Shown: positions 8,192 to 16,298 of the stretch, piece by piece | Position numbering within the stretch: position 1 is the stretch's first letter | How the letters are laid out: every line of letters starts with the position of its first letter | DNA from: Lachnospiraceae bacterium | Lineage (GTDB): Bacteria > Bacillota_A > Clostridia > Lachnospirales > Lachnospiraceae | Length of the DNA stretch: 64,000 bases | Direction: 5' to 3' | NCBI GenBank assembly: GCA_017464645.1 | Contig: JAFTZF010000001.1 | Location: forward strand, 3,619-67,618 | Made by a program: the position numbers and the translations under genes | The notes under the pieces: model-generated | What the model was told of the DNA's origin: nothing | The model's database searches: none | Seen by the model: only the letters and a program-made list of their open reading frames with translations

Positions 8192-9112
8192 TTATATCTG
8201 GGCCAGATATTCCTCCGCATAGTGGGCGGCCACGGCGCCGTCTGCCACAGCAGTTACTATCTGCCGCAGGGCCTTGGTTCTCACATCGCCCACGGCGAAG
8301 ACGCCGGGGAGGCTGGTGCGGGTGGATTCGTCCGCCACGATATAGCCGTAAGTATCCAGCTCCAGCTGATCCTTTACCAGTCCGGTTGCAGGCTTTCTGC
8401 CAACGCTGATAAAGACCCCGTCACAATCCAGGGTCGTTTCCAGGCCCATGTTTACATCCTGCAGTTTCAGGCCGGTGAGCTTTTTGTCAAAAAGAAATTC
8501 AGAGACTGTGCTGTTCCAGCGAAATTCTATGTTCTCGGCCTTTAGCAGTGGTTCGTGGTAGATTTTCGTGGCCCGCAGGGTGTCGCGGCGGTGAATGAGA
8601 ATAACTTTCCCGCAAATGCGGGAGAGCTGCAGGGCGTCTGAGGCAGCAGTATTGCCACCTCCCACCACAGCCACGGTTTTGCCTTTGAAAAACATGCCGT
8701 CGCAGGCTGCGCAGTAATTTACACCGCGGCCGATGAGCTCCTTTTCGCCGGGAATGCCAAGTTCCCTTGGGCTGGCGCCTGTGGAGAAAACAACTGTACG
8801 TCCATAGAAGCTTCCTTCGCTGGTTTGGATTTCTTTAACAGAACCGTCAAGCTTAACGGCATGTACTTCGGCCAGCTCTGTTTGGGCGCCGAAGCGTTCT
8901 GCGCCCAGCTGCATTTTTTCCCCCAGCAAAAAGCCGTCAATGCCTTCCTCAAAGCCGGGGTAATTGTCGATTTGGGAGGTCAGGGCCATCTGACCGCCAG
9001 CAGATAATTTTTCCAAAACAACGGTATCCAGACCGGCTCTGGCGGCATATAAGGCCGCCGTGTATCCGCCCGGGCCACCGCCGATTACGACCATATCATA
9101 GATGCGGTTCAT
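8192..9112 (-). CDS. trxB: Thioredoxin-disulfide reductase
   Basis: NADPH-dependent flavoenzyme of 306 residues that reduces thioredoxin. The FAD fingerprint GGGPGGYTAALYAARAG is near the N-terminus, the redox pair is CAACDG near residue 136 (family consensus CATC), and the NADPH loop is GGGNTAASDA. A second FAD motif, GVFAVGDVR, is near the end. AAGGAGG precedes the ATG. It lies 10 bases downstream of a thioredoxin gene on the same strand, forming a trx-trxB unit driven from upstream of trx. Confidence 0.97.
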   Translation of the reverse strand: MNRIYDMVVIGGGPGGYTAALYAARAGLDTVVLEKLSAGGQMALTSQIDNYPGFEEGIDGFLLGEKMQLGAERFGAQTELAEVHAVKLDGSVKEIQTSEGSFYGRTVVFSTGASPRELGIPGEKELIGRGVNYCAACDGMFFKGKTVAVVGGGNTAASDALQLSRICGKVILIHRRDTLRATKIYHEPLLKAENIEFRWNSTVSEFLFDKKLTGLKLQDVNMGLETTLDCDGVFISVGRKPATGLVKDQLELDTYGYIVADESTRTSLPGVFAVGDVRTKALRQIVTAVADGAVAAHYAEEYLAQI

Positions 9113-9122
9113 GGCAGCCTCC

Positions 9123-9449
9123 TTATCTGTTCAGAGTCTCTTCCAGAAAGGCCTCGATTCTGGCCTTGGAATCCGGTGCCACAATGGAGCCAAGGGCTTG
9201 TCCCTTCTGATACAGAACCAGAGTAGGGATAACTTCGATCTGCTCCTCTTGAGCCAGTTGGCTCTCCTCATCGATATTTATCTGACCCACCACTACGGAA
9301 TCTGCGTATTGCTCGGAAATCTTGTCCAATGCGGGAGAGATGCGGCGGCAATACACGCACCAGGGCGCCCAGTATTCTATCAGAACGGGTTTGTCCTCTG
9401 TTGTTATATTTTTAAGAAATAATTCAGTGTTCATATTTATAGCAGCCAT
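9123..9449 (-). CDS. Thioredoxin with a CVYC active site
   Basis: 108-residue thioredoxin-fold protein. The redox motif reads WAPWCVYC, against the usual WCGPC, and the cis-Pro segment EVIPTLVLY is intact. It is the probable partner of the adjacent trxB, reducing peroxidases and repairing disulfides in the cytoplasm. The GP to VY change should alter redox potential or partner choice. AAAGGAG lies 9 bases before the ATG. A palindrome about 41 bp upstream of the predicted start suggests activation by the Crp/Fnr protein encoded nearby. Confidence 0.92.
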   Translation of the reverse strand: MAAINMNTELFLKNITTEDKPVLIEYWAPWCVYCRRISPALDKISEQYADSVVVGQINIDEESQLAQEEQIEVIPTLVLYQKGQALGSIVAPDSKARIEAFLEETLNR

Positions 9450-9479
9450 TTTTTGTGCTCCTTTCTTTTGTTTTTCTAT

Positions 9480-9520
9480 AGTATATCGGATTTTTTCACA
9501 TGTTTCCGTGATGTTATCAC
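9480..9520 (-). promoter_or_regulatory. trx-trxB promoter with Crp/Fnr-type operator
   Basis: On the minus strand the -10 TATACT covers 9485-9480, with predicted start near 9473. The -35 region (CGGAAA) is poor. The palindrome GTGATGTTATCAC (9508-9520, GTGA-N5-TCAC) is centred about 41 bp upstream of the start, the position of a class II activator. Confidence 0.72.
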
Positions 9521-9524
9521 AAAA

Positions 9525-9563
9525 AAAGAGACTGAAGGAAAATGTGTTTTCCTCAGTCTCTTT
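9525..9563 (-). terminator. Intrinsic terminator of the rubredoxin gene
   Basis: On the minus strand, stem AAAGAGACTGA/TCAGTCTCTTT extended by GGAAAA/TTTTCC, followed by a T-run. It separates rubredoxin from trx. Confidence 0.85.
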
Positions 9564-9573
9564 GAGTCGCTAT

Positions 9574-9732
9574 TTAGTTTTCAGAAAATTCATCCTTACC
9601 TACGCTGCAAAGGGGGCATTCAAAATCATCCGGCAGATCCTCAAATTTGGTACCGGGCTCAATGCCGTACTCGGGAGCACCCAGCTCCTCATCATATTCC
9701 CAACCACAAACATCGCAAATGTATTTTTTCAT
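9574..9732 (-). CDS. Rubredoxin
   Basis: A 52-residue mononuclear-iron electron carrier. Both ligand pairs are present: CDVCGW near the N-terminus and CPLC near residue 39, with the YDEELG and [13 protein letters not shown] segments typical of rubredoxin. GGAAGGAG precedes the ATG. It can hand electrons to flavodiiron proteins or rubrerythrins, and lies beside a fusion that already carries its own rubredoxin domain. It is monocistronic, with its own terminator and an activator site upstream. Confidence 0.96.
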   Translation of the reverse strand: MKKYICDVCGWEYDEELGAPEYGIEPGTKFEDLPDDFECPLCSVGKDEFSEN

Positions 9733-9780
9733 AGTAAAATCTCCTTCCTGAAAGAAATGCTTGTTCTTTTATTTGATTGA

Positions 9781-9821
9781 ATTTTAGCAGAACATATTTG
9801 GAAAGTCTGTGACTTTCTCAC
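9781..9821 (-). promoter_or_regulatory. Rubredoxin promoter with Crp/Fnr-type operator
   Basis: Minus-strand -10 TAAAAT with upstream TG (9786-9781) and predicted start near 9774. The palindrome GTGACTTTCTCAC (9809-9821) is centred about 41 bp upstream, and the -35 is weak. The same site is about 107 bp upstream of the predicted start of the divergent regulator gene. Confidence 0.72.
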
Positions 9822-9886
9822 AAAAAGGTCATGTAAAATCCTTCCACTTTATTATAACTTATTTTCAACAGGAGTCAATCGTTTCG

Positions 9887-9915
9887 TTGACAGTTTTTGC
9901 AAACTACTATATACT
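9887..9915 (+). promoter_or_regulatory. Promoter of the Crp/Fnr regulator gene
   Basis: TTGACA, 17 bases, TATACT: close to consensus. The regulator is therefore probably made constitutively and controlled by its ligand. Confidence 0.8.
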
Positions 9916-9938
9916 AAAATGAAATGGGGAGGTGTACC

Positions 9939-10598
9939 ATGAGCTTTTCAGAGTACTTTCCGATATGGGATAAACTGACGCCCGGACAGCAGGAGCGGCT
10001 GGCATCTTTGTCTGAATTTCGCAAAGTAAAAAAAGGAACCATTCTTCATAATGGAAGCCGGGATTGCCTGGGACTTTTGCTGATTCGAAGCGGTCAGCTG
10101 CGGGCTTACATTCTGTCAGATGAAGGCCGGGAGATTACTATCCATCGGATGTTTGAAATGGATATCTGCCTGTACTCTGCGTCCTGTGTGATGCCGAATA
10201 TGCAGTTTGATGTTGTGATTGAGGCGGAAAAGGACAGTGAGATTTGGGTTATCCCTGCGTGCCTGTACAAGAATCTCATGGACGAGTCTCTGGCGGTTTC
10301 CAATTACTCCAATTATCTCATGAGCAGTCATTTTACAGAGCTCATGTGGCTGGTGGAGCAGGTTATGTGGAAGAGCTTTGATAAACGGCTGGCCGGGTTT
10401 CTGGTGGAGGAGTGCCGGCTGGAGGAAACGACTTCCCTGAAAATCACCCATGAGAAAATTGCCAATCACATGGGAACAGCCCGGGAAGTTGTGACCCGCA
10501 TGCTGCGATATTTCCAGAATGAGGAGATGGTCAGACTGACCAGAGGAACGGTAGAAGTGGTGGATATGAAGCGGCTGGACCGGTTGGCAGAGGAATAA
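9939..10598 (+). CDS. Crp/Fnr family transcriptional regulator
   Basis: 219 residues: an N-terminal cyclic-nucleotide-binding fold (about 15-120), a dimer helix, and a C-terminal winged helix. The recognition helix reads AREVVTRML, keeping the R-E-x-x-x-R contacts that CRP uses to read GTGA. This fits the GTGA-N5-TCAC sites before trx, rubredoxin and the flavodiiron gene. The N-terminal cysteine cluster of FNR is absent, so the signal is not an FNR-type [4Fe-4S] cluster; haem, NO or peroxide are possible. ATG 9939 has GGGGAGGT 5 bases before it; ATG 9924 lies too early. Confidence 0.92.
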   Translation: MSFSEYFPIWDKLTPGQQERLASLSEFRKVKKGTILHNGSRDCLGLLLIRSGQLRAYILSDEGREITIHRMFEMDICLYSASCVMPNMQFDVVIEAEKDSEIWVIPACLYKNLMDESLAVSNYSNYLMSSHFTELMWLVEQVMWKSFDKRLAGFLVEECRLEETTSLKITHEKIANHMGTAREVVTRMLRYFQNEEMVRLTRGTVEVVDMKRLDRLAEE

Positions 10599-10653
10599 AG
10601 AAGGTCTTGCTTCCATAACTTTATATTAAGAAGTTTATGGATTTCGGGTTTTT

Positions 10654-10693
10654 GTGACAAAGTCACGGTTCTTTTGTAAAAATGTGGTATATT
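10654..10693 (+). promoter_or_regulatory. Flavodiiron-fusion promoter with Crp/Fnr-type operator
   Basis: Palindrome GTGACAAAGTCAC (10654-10666) is centred about 41 bp upstream of a start predicted from TATATT (10688-10693). No good -35 is present, as at the other two sites. Confidence 0.74.
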
Positions 10694-10737
10694 AATGGCA
10701 TGATAAAAAATTAACAAGCCAGTAAAGGAGAAGTGTT

Positions 10738-12528
10738 ATGACAATTACAAACGATATCAAATACATTGGTGTGAATGACCATCAGGTGGATCTGTTTGAA
10801 GGACAGTACGTAGTTCCCAACGGCATGGCTTACAATTCTTATGCGATCATGGATGAGAAGATTGCCATCATGGATACAGTTGATAAAAATTTCACTCATG
10901 AGTGGATGGACAACATTCAGAAGACACTGGAAGGCCGCAAGCCGGACTATCTGGTAGTGCAGCACATGGAGCCGGACCATTCCGCAAATATTGCCAACTT
11001 CCTGAATGTTTACCCGGAAGCGGTAGTTGTTTCTTCTGCCAAAGCATTCGCTATGATGAAGAATTTCTTCAGCACAGATTACGCAGACCGCAGGATCGTG
11101 GTAGGTGAGGGCGACACCCTGAGCCTGGGCAAGCATACCCTTGCTTTCGTGACTGCACCCATGGTGCATTGGCCGGAGGTCATTGTGACTTATGATACCT
11201 ATGATAAAGTGCTGTTCTCTGCTGACGGCTTCGGAAAGTTCGGAGCTCTGGATGTGGAAGAGGATTGGGCATGCGAAGCTCGCCGTTACTACATCGGTAT
11301 TGTTGGAAAATACGGTGCGCAGGTGCAGGCGCTTCTGAAGAAGGCTGCAGGTCTGGACATCCAGATCATCTGCCCGCTCCACGGACCGGTTCTGACTGAG
11401 AATCTGGGCTACTACATCAACCTGTATGATATCTGGTCCTCCTACAGTGTGGAGAGTGAAGGCGTTGTGATTGCCTATACTTCTGTTTACGGAAATACCA
11501 AGGCTGCAGTAGACCTGCTGGCAGAGAAGCTGAGAGCAAAGGGCTGCCCCAAAGTGGAAGTGCATGACCTGGCTCGCTGCGATATGGCAGAAGCAGTAGA
11601 AGATGCATTCCGTTATAGCAAGCTGGTTCTGGCAACCACCACCTACAACGCAGATATCTTCCCCTTCATGAAAGAGTTCATCAACCATCTGACAGAGCGC
11701 AATTTCCGCAACCGCACCATCGGATTGATCGAGAACGGTTCCTGGTCACCTCTGGCAGCCAAGGTTATGAAAAATATGCTCTCTGAGAGCAAGAACCTGA
11801 CCTTTACCGATACCACAGTGAAGATTCTCTCTGCCCTGAACGAAGAGAGCAAGGCTCAGATTGAGGCGATGGCAGAGGAGCTGTGCAAGGACTACCTGGC
11901 GCAGCAGGGCGATACCGCAAACAAAAATGACCTGTCTGCCCTGTTCAACATCGGCTATGGCCTGTATGTGGTAACCTCCAATGACGGTCAGAAGGACAAT
12001 GGACTGATCGTAAATACGGTAACTCAGGTAACCAACACCCCTAACCGTGTTGCAGTTATCATCAACAAGCAGAACTATTCTCACCATGTGATCAAGCAGA
12101 CCGGTGTCATGAATGTAAACTGCCTGGACACCTCCGCGCCTTTCGCTTTGTTTGAGAGATTCGGTTTCCAGAGCGGCCGCACGGTAGATAAGTTTGAAGG
12201 CATGGAGCTGTTAAGATCTGACAACGGCCTGGCATTCCTGCCTCGCCACATCAATTCCTTCATGTCCCTGAAGGTTGAGAGCTATGTAGATATGGATACT
12301 CACGGAATGTTCATCTGCTCTATCACAGAAGCAAGAGTGATTTCCAATACAGAGACCATGAGCTACACCTACTACCAGAACAATGTAAAACCCAAGCCCG
12401 AGACCGAAGGCAAGAAGGGGTATGTATGCAAGGTTTGCGGATGGGTGTACGAAGGTGAGAATCTGCCGGATGACATCGTGTGCCCCCTGTGCAAGCATGG
12501 AGCAGCGGATTTTGAACCGATTGCATAA
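10738..12528 (+). CDS. Flavodiiron protein fused to flavin reductase and rubredoxin (Hrb-type)
   Basis: A 596-residue O2 and/or NO reductase that carries its whole electron chain. Residues 1-250 are the beta-lactamase-like diiron domain, with HMEPDHS, VHWPE, SADGFG and PLHGP supplying iron ligands. About 252-395 is a flavodoxin domain (TSVYGNTKAAV). About 400-550 is a flavin-reductase-like FMN domain. About 555-596 is rubredoxin (CKVCGW...CPLC). Such fusions take electrons from NAD(P)H and reduce O2 to water in anaerobes. It is preceded by a Crp/Fnr site at -41 and followed by a strong terminator, so it is monocistronic and probably induced by oxidative or nitrosative stress. Confidence 0.96.
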   Translation: MTITNDIKYIGVNDHQVDLFEGQYVVPNGMAYNSYAIMDEKIAIMDTVDKNFTHEWMDNIQKTLEGRKPDYLVVQHMEPDHSANIANFLNVYPEAVVVSSAKAFAMMKNFFSTDYADRRIVVGEGDTLSLGKHTLAFVTAPMVHWPEVIVTYDTYDKVLFSADGFGKFGALDVEEDWACEARRYYIGIVGKYGAQVQALLKKAAGLDIQIICPLHGPVLTENLGYYINLYDIWSSYSVESEGVVIAYTSVYGNTKAAVDLLAEKLRAKGCPKVEVHDLARCDMAEAVEDAFRYSKLVLATTTYNADIFPFMKEFINHLTERNFRNRTIGLIENGSWSPLAAKVMKNMLSESKNLTFTDTTVKILSALNEESKAQIEAMAEELCKDYLAQQGDTANKNDLSALFNIGYGLYVVTSNDGQKDNGLIVNTVTQVTNTPNRVAVIINKQNYSHHVIKQTGVMNVNCLDTSAPFALFERFGFQSGRTVDKFEGMELLRSDNGLAFLPRHINSFMSLKVESYVDMDTHGMFICSITEARVISNTETMSYTYYQNNVKPKPETEGKKGYVCKVCGWVYEGENLPDDIVCPLCKHGAADFEPIA

Positions 12529-12560
12529 GAAAAACTGTGAATAAGTGAAGTGTAAATCCC

Positions 12561-12594
12561 GGCCGGGACGCGAGAGCGCCCCGGCCAGTTTTTT
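12561..12594 (+). terminator. Intrinsic terminator of the flavodiiron gene
   Basis: GC-rich stem GGCCGGG-A-CGC / GCG-C-CCCGGCC with a GAGA-type loop, then six T. Confidence 0.9.
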
Positions 12595-12660
12595 CGTTGT
12601 CTTTTCAGGTGTAAAGTGGTATGATAGAAGTGTATATTAATGTGGTCTGGGAGGTGCAAC

Positions 12661-12881
12661 ATGGCACTTGAGAATAAATTGGGTATTGAAAATTCTGCCG
12701 AACTTGCCCGGAAAGTTTTCTGCTTTTCAGGGAACGCAGTCCCGTCAGAGATATTGAAATCAAATATATCTTGAAGGAGGCTTTGACGGATGAAATCAAC
12801 AGCCGCGAGATGTATATGAGGGGGATTGACCACAGTTATTATTACGAAGGATATACTACCTTTAAGACAGAAAATCTGTGA
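12661..12881 (+). pseudogene. Fic-family protein remnant with internal deletion
   Basis: The first 17 codons (MALENKLGIENSAELAR) match the N-terminus of clostridial Fic AMP-transferase-like proteins. After a jump into another frame, about 50 codons match the Fic C-terminus: RDIEIKYILKEALTDEI, then GIDHSYYYEGYTTFKTENL and a stop. The roughly 130 residues between, including the HPFREGNGR catalytic motif, are gone. A good ribosome site (GGGAGGTG) still precedes the ATG. It cannot make a working Fic enzyme. The identification is from memory of the family. Confidence 0.78.
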
Positions 12882-12908
12882 CATACAAGCAGCCAAATAA
12901 GAAAAAGG

Positions 12909-12947
12909 AATCTGCTGACTGGCCGGAAGAAAGCAGATTGCGTTTTT
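12909..12947 (+). terminator. Possible terminator before dapF
   Basis: AATCTGC and GCAGATT form a stem, followed by GCG and five T. The loop is long, so the call is tentative. Confidence 0.5.
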
Positions 12948-13034
12948 ACATGAAATTTGATATACTTGCCTATGAGGCAGAGGGCAAGAGGGTTCGAGTA
13001 TTCTGCAAGGAATTCCGAAAGGAGGATAGTCCCT

Positions 13035-13889
13035 ATGAAGTTTACAAAAATGCACGGTATTGGAAATGACTATGTGTATGTGGACTGTACGAAAGAGGAT
13101 CTGGCAGATCCGTCTCATGTGTCCATGGTGGTCAGTGACCGTCACAAGGGCATTGGTTCGGACGGATTGATTTTGATAAAAGCATCTGAAGCTGCGGACT
13201 TTCGGATGGAGATGTATAATGCAGACGGTTCTCAGGGCAAGATGTGCGGAAACGGTATCCGCTGTGTGGCCAAGTATGTGTATGACAACGGTCTTACGGA
13301 TAAAACAGAGATCAGTGTGGAGACCCTGTCCGGCATCAAATATCTGCAGCTGATTGTGAAGAATGGGGCTGTAGAGAAGGTGCGGGTCAATATGGGCCAG
13401 CCCATTCTGAAGCCGGAGTTGATACCGGTGGTGGGCCGGGGCGAGATGCTGGTGAAGGAACCCATTGAGGTAAATGGGCAGATCTACGCCATGACCTGTG
13501 TATCCATGGGAAATCCCCACGCAATCATTTTTATGGAGGGCGTGGCCGAGATGAAGATAGAGGCGTGTGGCCCGGATTTTGAGAACCATCCCCGGTTCCC
13601 GGAGCGGGTCAATACAGAGTTTGCCCAGGTGCTGGACCGCAAGAACATCCGCATGCGGGTGTGGGAGCGAGGCTCCGGTGAGACTATGGCCTGCGGAACG
13701 GGTTCCTGCGCTACAGCAGTGGCAGCAGTGCTGAACGGCTACACGGAGCGTCAGGTGACTATTCATCTGCTGGGCGGAGACCTGGAGATCGATTGGAGCG
13801 AAGAAGATAACTGCGTTTATATGACAGGCCCGGCTGCCACGGTATTTAGCGGGGAGCTGGATCTGGAAAACGTAGAAAAACATATGTAG
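13035..13889 (+). CDS. dapF: Diaminopimelate epimerase
   Basis: Converts LL- to meso-diaminopimelate for lysine and peptidoglycan; 284 residues, cofactor-free two-base mechanism. Both catalytic cysteines are visible, in MCGNGIRC near residue 73 and MACGTGSCA near residue 220. The start KFTKMHGIGNDYVYVD is typical. ATG 13035 has AAAGGAGG 10 bases upstream; an open frame further up (from 12957) adds residues unlike the family. The next gene makes its substrate, giving a two-gene dapF-dapL unit. Confidence 0.97.
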   Translation: MKFTKMHGIGNDYVYVDCTKEDLADPSHVSMVVSDRHKGIGSDGLILIKASEAADFRMEMYNADGSQGKMCGNGIRCVAKYVYDNGLTDKTEISVETLSGIKYLQLIVKNGAVEKVRVNMGQPILKPELIPVVGRGEMLVKEPIEVNGQIYAMTCVSMGNPHAIIFMEGVAEMKIEACGPDFENHPRFPERVNTEFAQVLDRKNIRMRVWERGSGETMACGTGSCATAVAAVLNGYTERQVTIHLLGGDLEIDWSEEDNCVYMTGPAATVFSGELDLENVEKHM

Positions 13890-13904
13890 AAAGAGGAGAA
13901 TATT

Positions 13905-15119
13905 ATGGCAAAAGTAAATGACAACTATCTGAAACTTCCGGGAAGCTATCTGTTTTCCACCATTGGTAAGAAAGTAGCCGCATTCCAGGCTGCAAACCCG
14001 GATAAAAAAGTGATCCGTCTGGGTATCGGTGATGTGACCCAGCCTATCGCGCCGGCCATCATTGATTCTCTGCATGCAGCAGTGGATGAGATGGGAAAGG
14101 CAGAGACCTTCCACGGTTATGCACCGGATCTGGGCTACGAGTTCCTGCGCAATGCAATTGCAAAGAACGATTATCAGGACAGAGGGGCAGATATTGCGGC
14201 AGACGAGATTTTCGTAAGTGATGGTGCAAAATGTGACTGCAGCAACATTCAGGAGATTTTCAGCCTGGACAACAAGATCGCAGTTTGTGACCCGGTTTAC
14301 CCGGTTTATGTGGATTCCAATGTTATGGCCGGCAGAACCGGTACATACGATGCAGCTACCGGTGTTTGGAGTGATGTGATCTACATGCCCTGTACCGCAG
14401 AGAACAATTTTGTCCCGGAGCTGCCCAAGGAGACACCGGACCTGATCTATCTGTGCTTCCCCAACAACCCCACCGGTTCCACTGTTACTAAGGACCAGCT
14501 GCAGGTTTGGGTGGATTATGCAAACAAAGTAGGCGCTGTCATTCTGTATGACGCAGCTTACGAAGCTTATATTTCTGAGGAAAATGTACCCCACACCATC
14601 TACGAGTGCGAAGGCGCCAGAACCTGTGCTATCGAGCTGAAGAGCTTCTCCAAGAACGCAGGCTTTACCGGTGTGCGTCTGGGCTATACCGTAATTCCCA
14701 AAGACTTAAAGTGCGGCGGTGTAGCGCTTCACGGCCTTTGGGCAAGACGCCACGGCACTAAGTACAACGGGGCTCCCTACATCATTCAGAAGGCCGGCGA
14801 GGCAACCTATTCTGAGGCTGGCAAGGCACAGTTAAAAACCCAGATCGCTTACTACATGAACAACGCCAAGACCATTTTAGAGGGCTTAAAGGATGCAGGC
14901 TTTACGGTATCCGGCGGTGTGAACGCGCCCTACATCTGGCTGAAGACTCCGGACAAGATGACATCCTGGGAGTTCTTCGATTACCTGCTGGAGAAGGCCA
15001 ACGTGGTTGGTACTCCCGGATCAGGCTTTGGTCCCAGCGGAGAGGGCTACTTCCGCCTGACTGCATTCGGAACTTACGAGAACTCCGTAGCAGCTCTGGA
15101 GCGGATCAAGCAGCTGTAA
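13905..15119 (+). CDS. dapL: LL-diaminopimelate aminotransferase
   Basis: PLP enzyme of 404 residues that makes LL-diaminopimelate directly from tetrahydrodipicolinate and glutamate, bypassing the acyl-blocked steps. The PLP lysine is in SFSKNAGFTGVRLGY, and PNNPTGS and YDAAYEAY are the usual cofactor contacts. Length and N-terminus (LPGSYLFSTIGKKV) fit DapL. It lies 15 bases after dapF, so two consecutive steps to meso-diaminopimelate are coexpressed. Codon use resembles a highly expressed gene. Confidence 0.97.
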   Translation: MAKVNDNYLKLPGSYLFSTIGKKVAAFQAANPDKKVIRLGIGDVTQPIAPAIIDSLHAAVDEMGKAETFHGYAPDLGYEFLRNAIAKNDYQDRGADIAADEIFVSDGAKCDCSNIQEIFSLDNKIAVCDPVYPVYVDSNVMAGRTGTYDAATGVWSDVIYMPCTAENNFVPELPKETPDLIYLCFPNNPTGSTVTKDQLQVWVDYANKVGAVILYDAAYEAYISEENVPHTIYECEGARTCAIELKSFSKNAGFTGVRLGYTVIPKDLKCGGVALHGLWARRHGTKYNGAPYIIQKAGEATYSEAGKAQLKTQIAYYMNNAKTILEGLKDAGFTVSGGVNAPYIWLKTPDKMTSWEFFDYLLEKANVVGTPGSGFGPSGEGYFRLTAFGTYENSVAALERIKQL

Positions 15120-15135
15120 GAGATAAAGTAAATAG

Positions 15136-15175
15136 AAAAGGCTCGGTGTCTGTTGTATACAGATACCGGGCCTTT
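15136..15175. terminator. Bidirectional terminator between dapL and asnA
   Basis: AAAAGGCTCGGT...ACCGGGCCTTT stem with inner TCTGT/ACAGA, between two convergent stop codons. Confidence 0.75.
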
Positions 15176-15200
15176 GATAATTTTGCAAACGATGATTCAA

Positions 15201-16211
15201 TTATAACAAATGGATTCCCATCAATTCCGCTTCATGTCTTACCTGATCCGGCCAGATGGATACCTGGACCTCGCCGATGTGGGCTTTGCGCAGGAAGAAC
15301 ATACAGATACGGGACTGACCGATGCCGCCGCCGATGGAGTAGGGCAGCTGTTTTTCCAGAATGGCTTTCTGGAAGGGGAGCTCTGCCCGGTCTTCACAAC
15401 CGGCCAGCTTGAGCTGACGCTGCAGGGCAGCTTCATCCACACGGATACCCATGGAGGAAAGCTCCAGAGCGTGGCCAAGCACGGGATACCATACCAGGAT
15501 GTCACCATTTAAGTGCCAGTCGTCGTAGTCCGGGGCGCGGCCGTCGTGGCGTTCACCGTTGCTCAGCACATCACCGATCTCCATAAGGAAGACAGCACCT
15601 TTTTCCCTGGTAATGAGGTCCTCCCGCTCCTTGGCTGTCAGATCCGGATACAGGTCGTACAGCTCCTGGGTGGTGATAAAGAAGATGTCTTTGGGCAGGA
15701 ATTCTTCTATGTAGTCATAGTGAATAGCCATGTATTTTTCGGTTTTCTTCAGAGCCTTATAAATCTTGCGAACAGTCTCTTTCAAAAACTCTTTATTGCG
15801 GTTTTCTTTGAGAATGATCTTTTCCCAGTCCCACTGATCCACGTAGATGGAATGGATGTTGTCGGTGTCCTCATCACGGCGGATGGCATTCATATCCGTG
15901 TAGAGGCCTTCTCCGATGTGGAAGCCGTACTGCTTCAAGGCATTGCGCTTCCATTTGGCCAGAGAGTGAACGATTTCCGCAGGGCGGTCATGCTGCTCCT
16001 TAATGCCAAAAGTAACAGGCCGCTCCACGCCGTTTAAGTTGTCATTCAGACCGGACTCCGGCAGAACGAACAGAGGTGCGGAAACACGCAGCAGATACAG
16101 CTGTTCAGACAGGGCTTTCTGGAAAAAGTCTTTCACTGTCTTGATCGCTACCTGGGTGTCATAGAGGTTTAATTGGGGCTGATAGCCCGCAGGGACATCA
16201 AAATGATCCAT
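15201..16211 (-). CDS. asnA: Aspartate--ammonia ligase
   Basis: Ammonia-dependent asparagine synthetase, 336 residues, related to class II aminoacyl-tRNA synthetase catalytic cores. Recognisable segments are SGLNDNLNGVERPV, the DMNAIRRDE loop, VYVDQWDWE and the C-terminal GGGIGQSR motif that binds ATP. Aspartate, ATP and ammonia give asparagine, AMP and pyrophosphate. It is a single gene with a GAGGAGAT-type ribosome site. Confidence 0.97.
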   Translation of the reverse strand: MDHFDVPAGYQPQLNLYDTQVAIKTVKDFFQKALSEQLYLLRVSAPLFVLPESGLNDNLNGVERPVTFGIKEQHDRPAEIVHSLAKWKRNALKQYGFHIGEGLYTDMNAIRRDEDTDNIHSIYVDQWDWEKIILKENRNKEFLKETVRKIYKALKKTEKYMAIHYDYIEEFLPKDIFFITTQELYDLYPDLTAKEREDLITREKGAVFLMEIGDVLSNGERHDGRAPDYDDWHLNGDILVWYPVLGHALELSSMGIRVDEAALQRQLKLAGCEDRAELPFQKAILEKQLPYSIGGGIGQSRICMFFLRKAHIGEVQVSIWPDQVRHEAELMGIHLL

Positions 16212-16298
16212 ATCGATCTCCTCGTTTCTAAAATAATTTCACTTTTAAAATTATGTCCTATATTATACCAGAGTTTCCGGAAAAGAAAAGCATAATTT

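Noticed and set aside
12878..13034. Possible small gene or N-terminal extension of dapF
   Set aside because: A good ribosome site lies directly before ATG 13035, and the extra residues are unlike DapF; the stretch also holds a hairpin with a T-run.
12372..14594. 740-residue minus-strand open frame across the flavodiiron end, dapF and dapL
   Set aside because: It crosses three real genes, a terminator and a pseudogene; composition is His/Cys/Ile-rich as in shadow frames, with no ribosome site.
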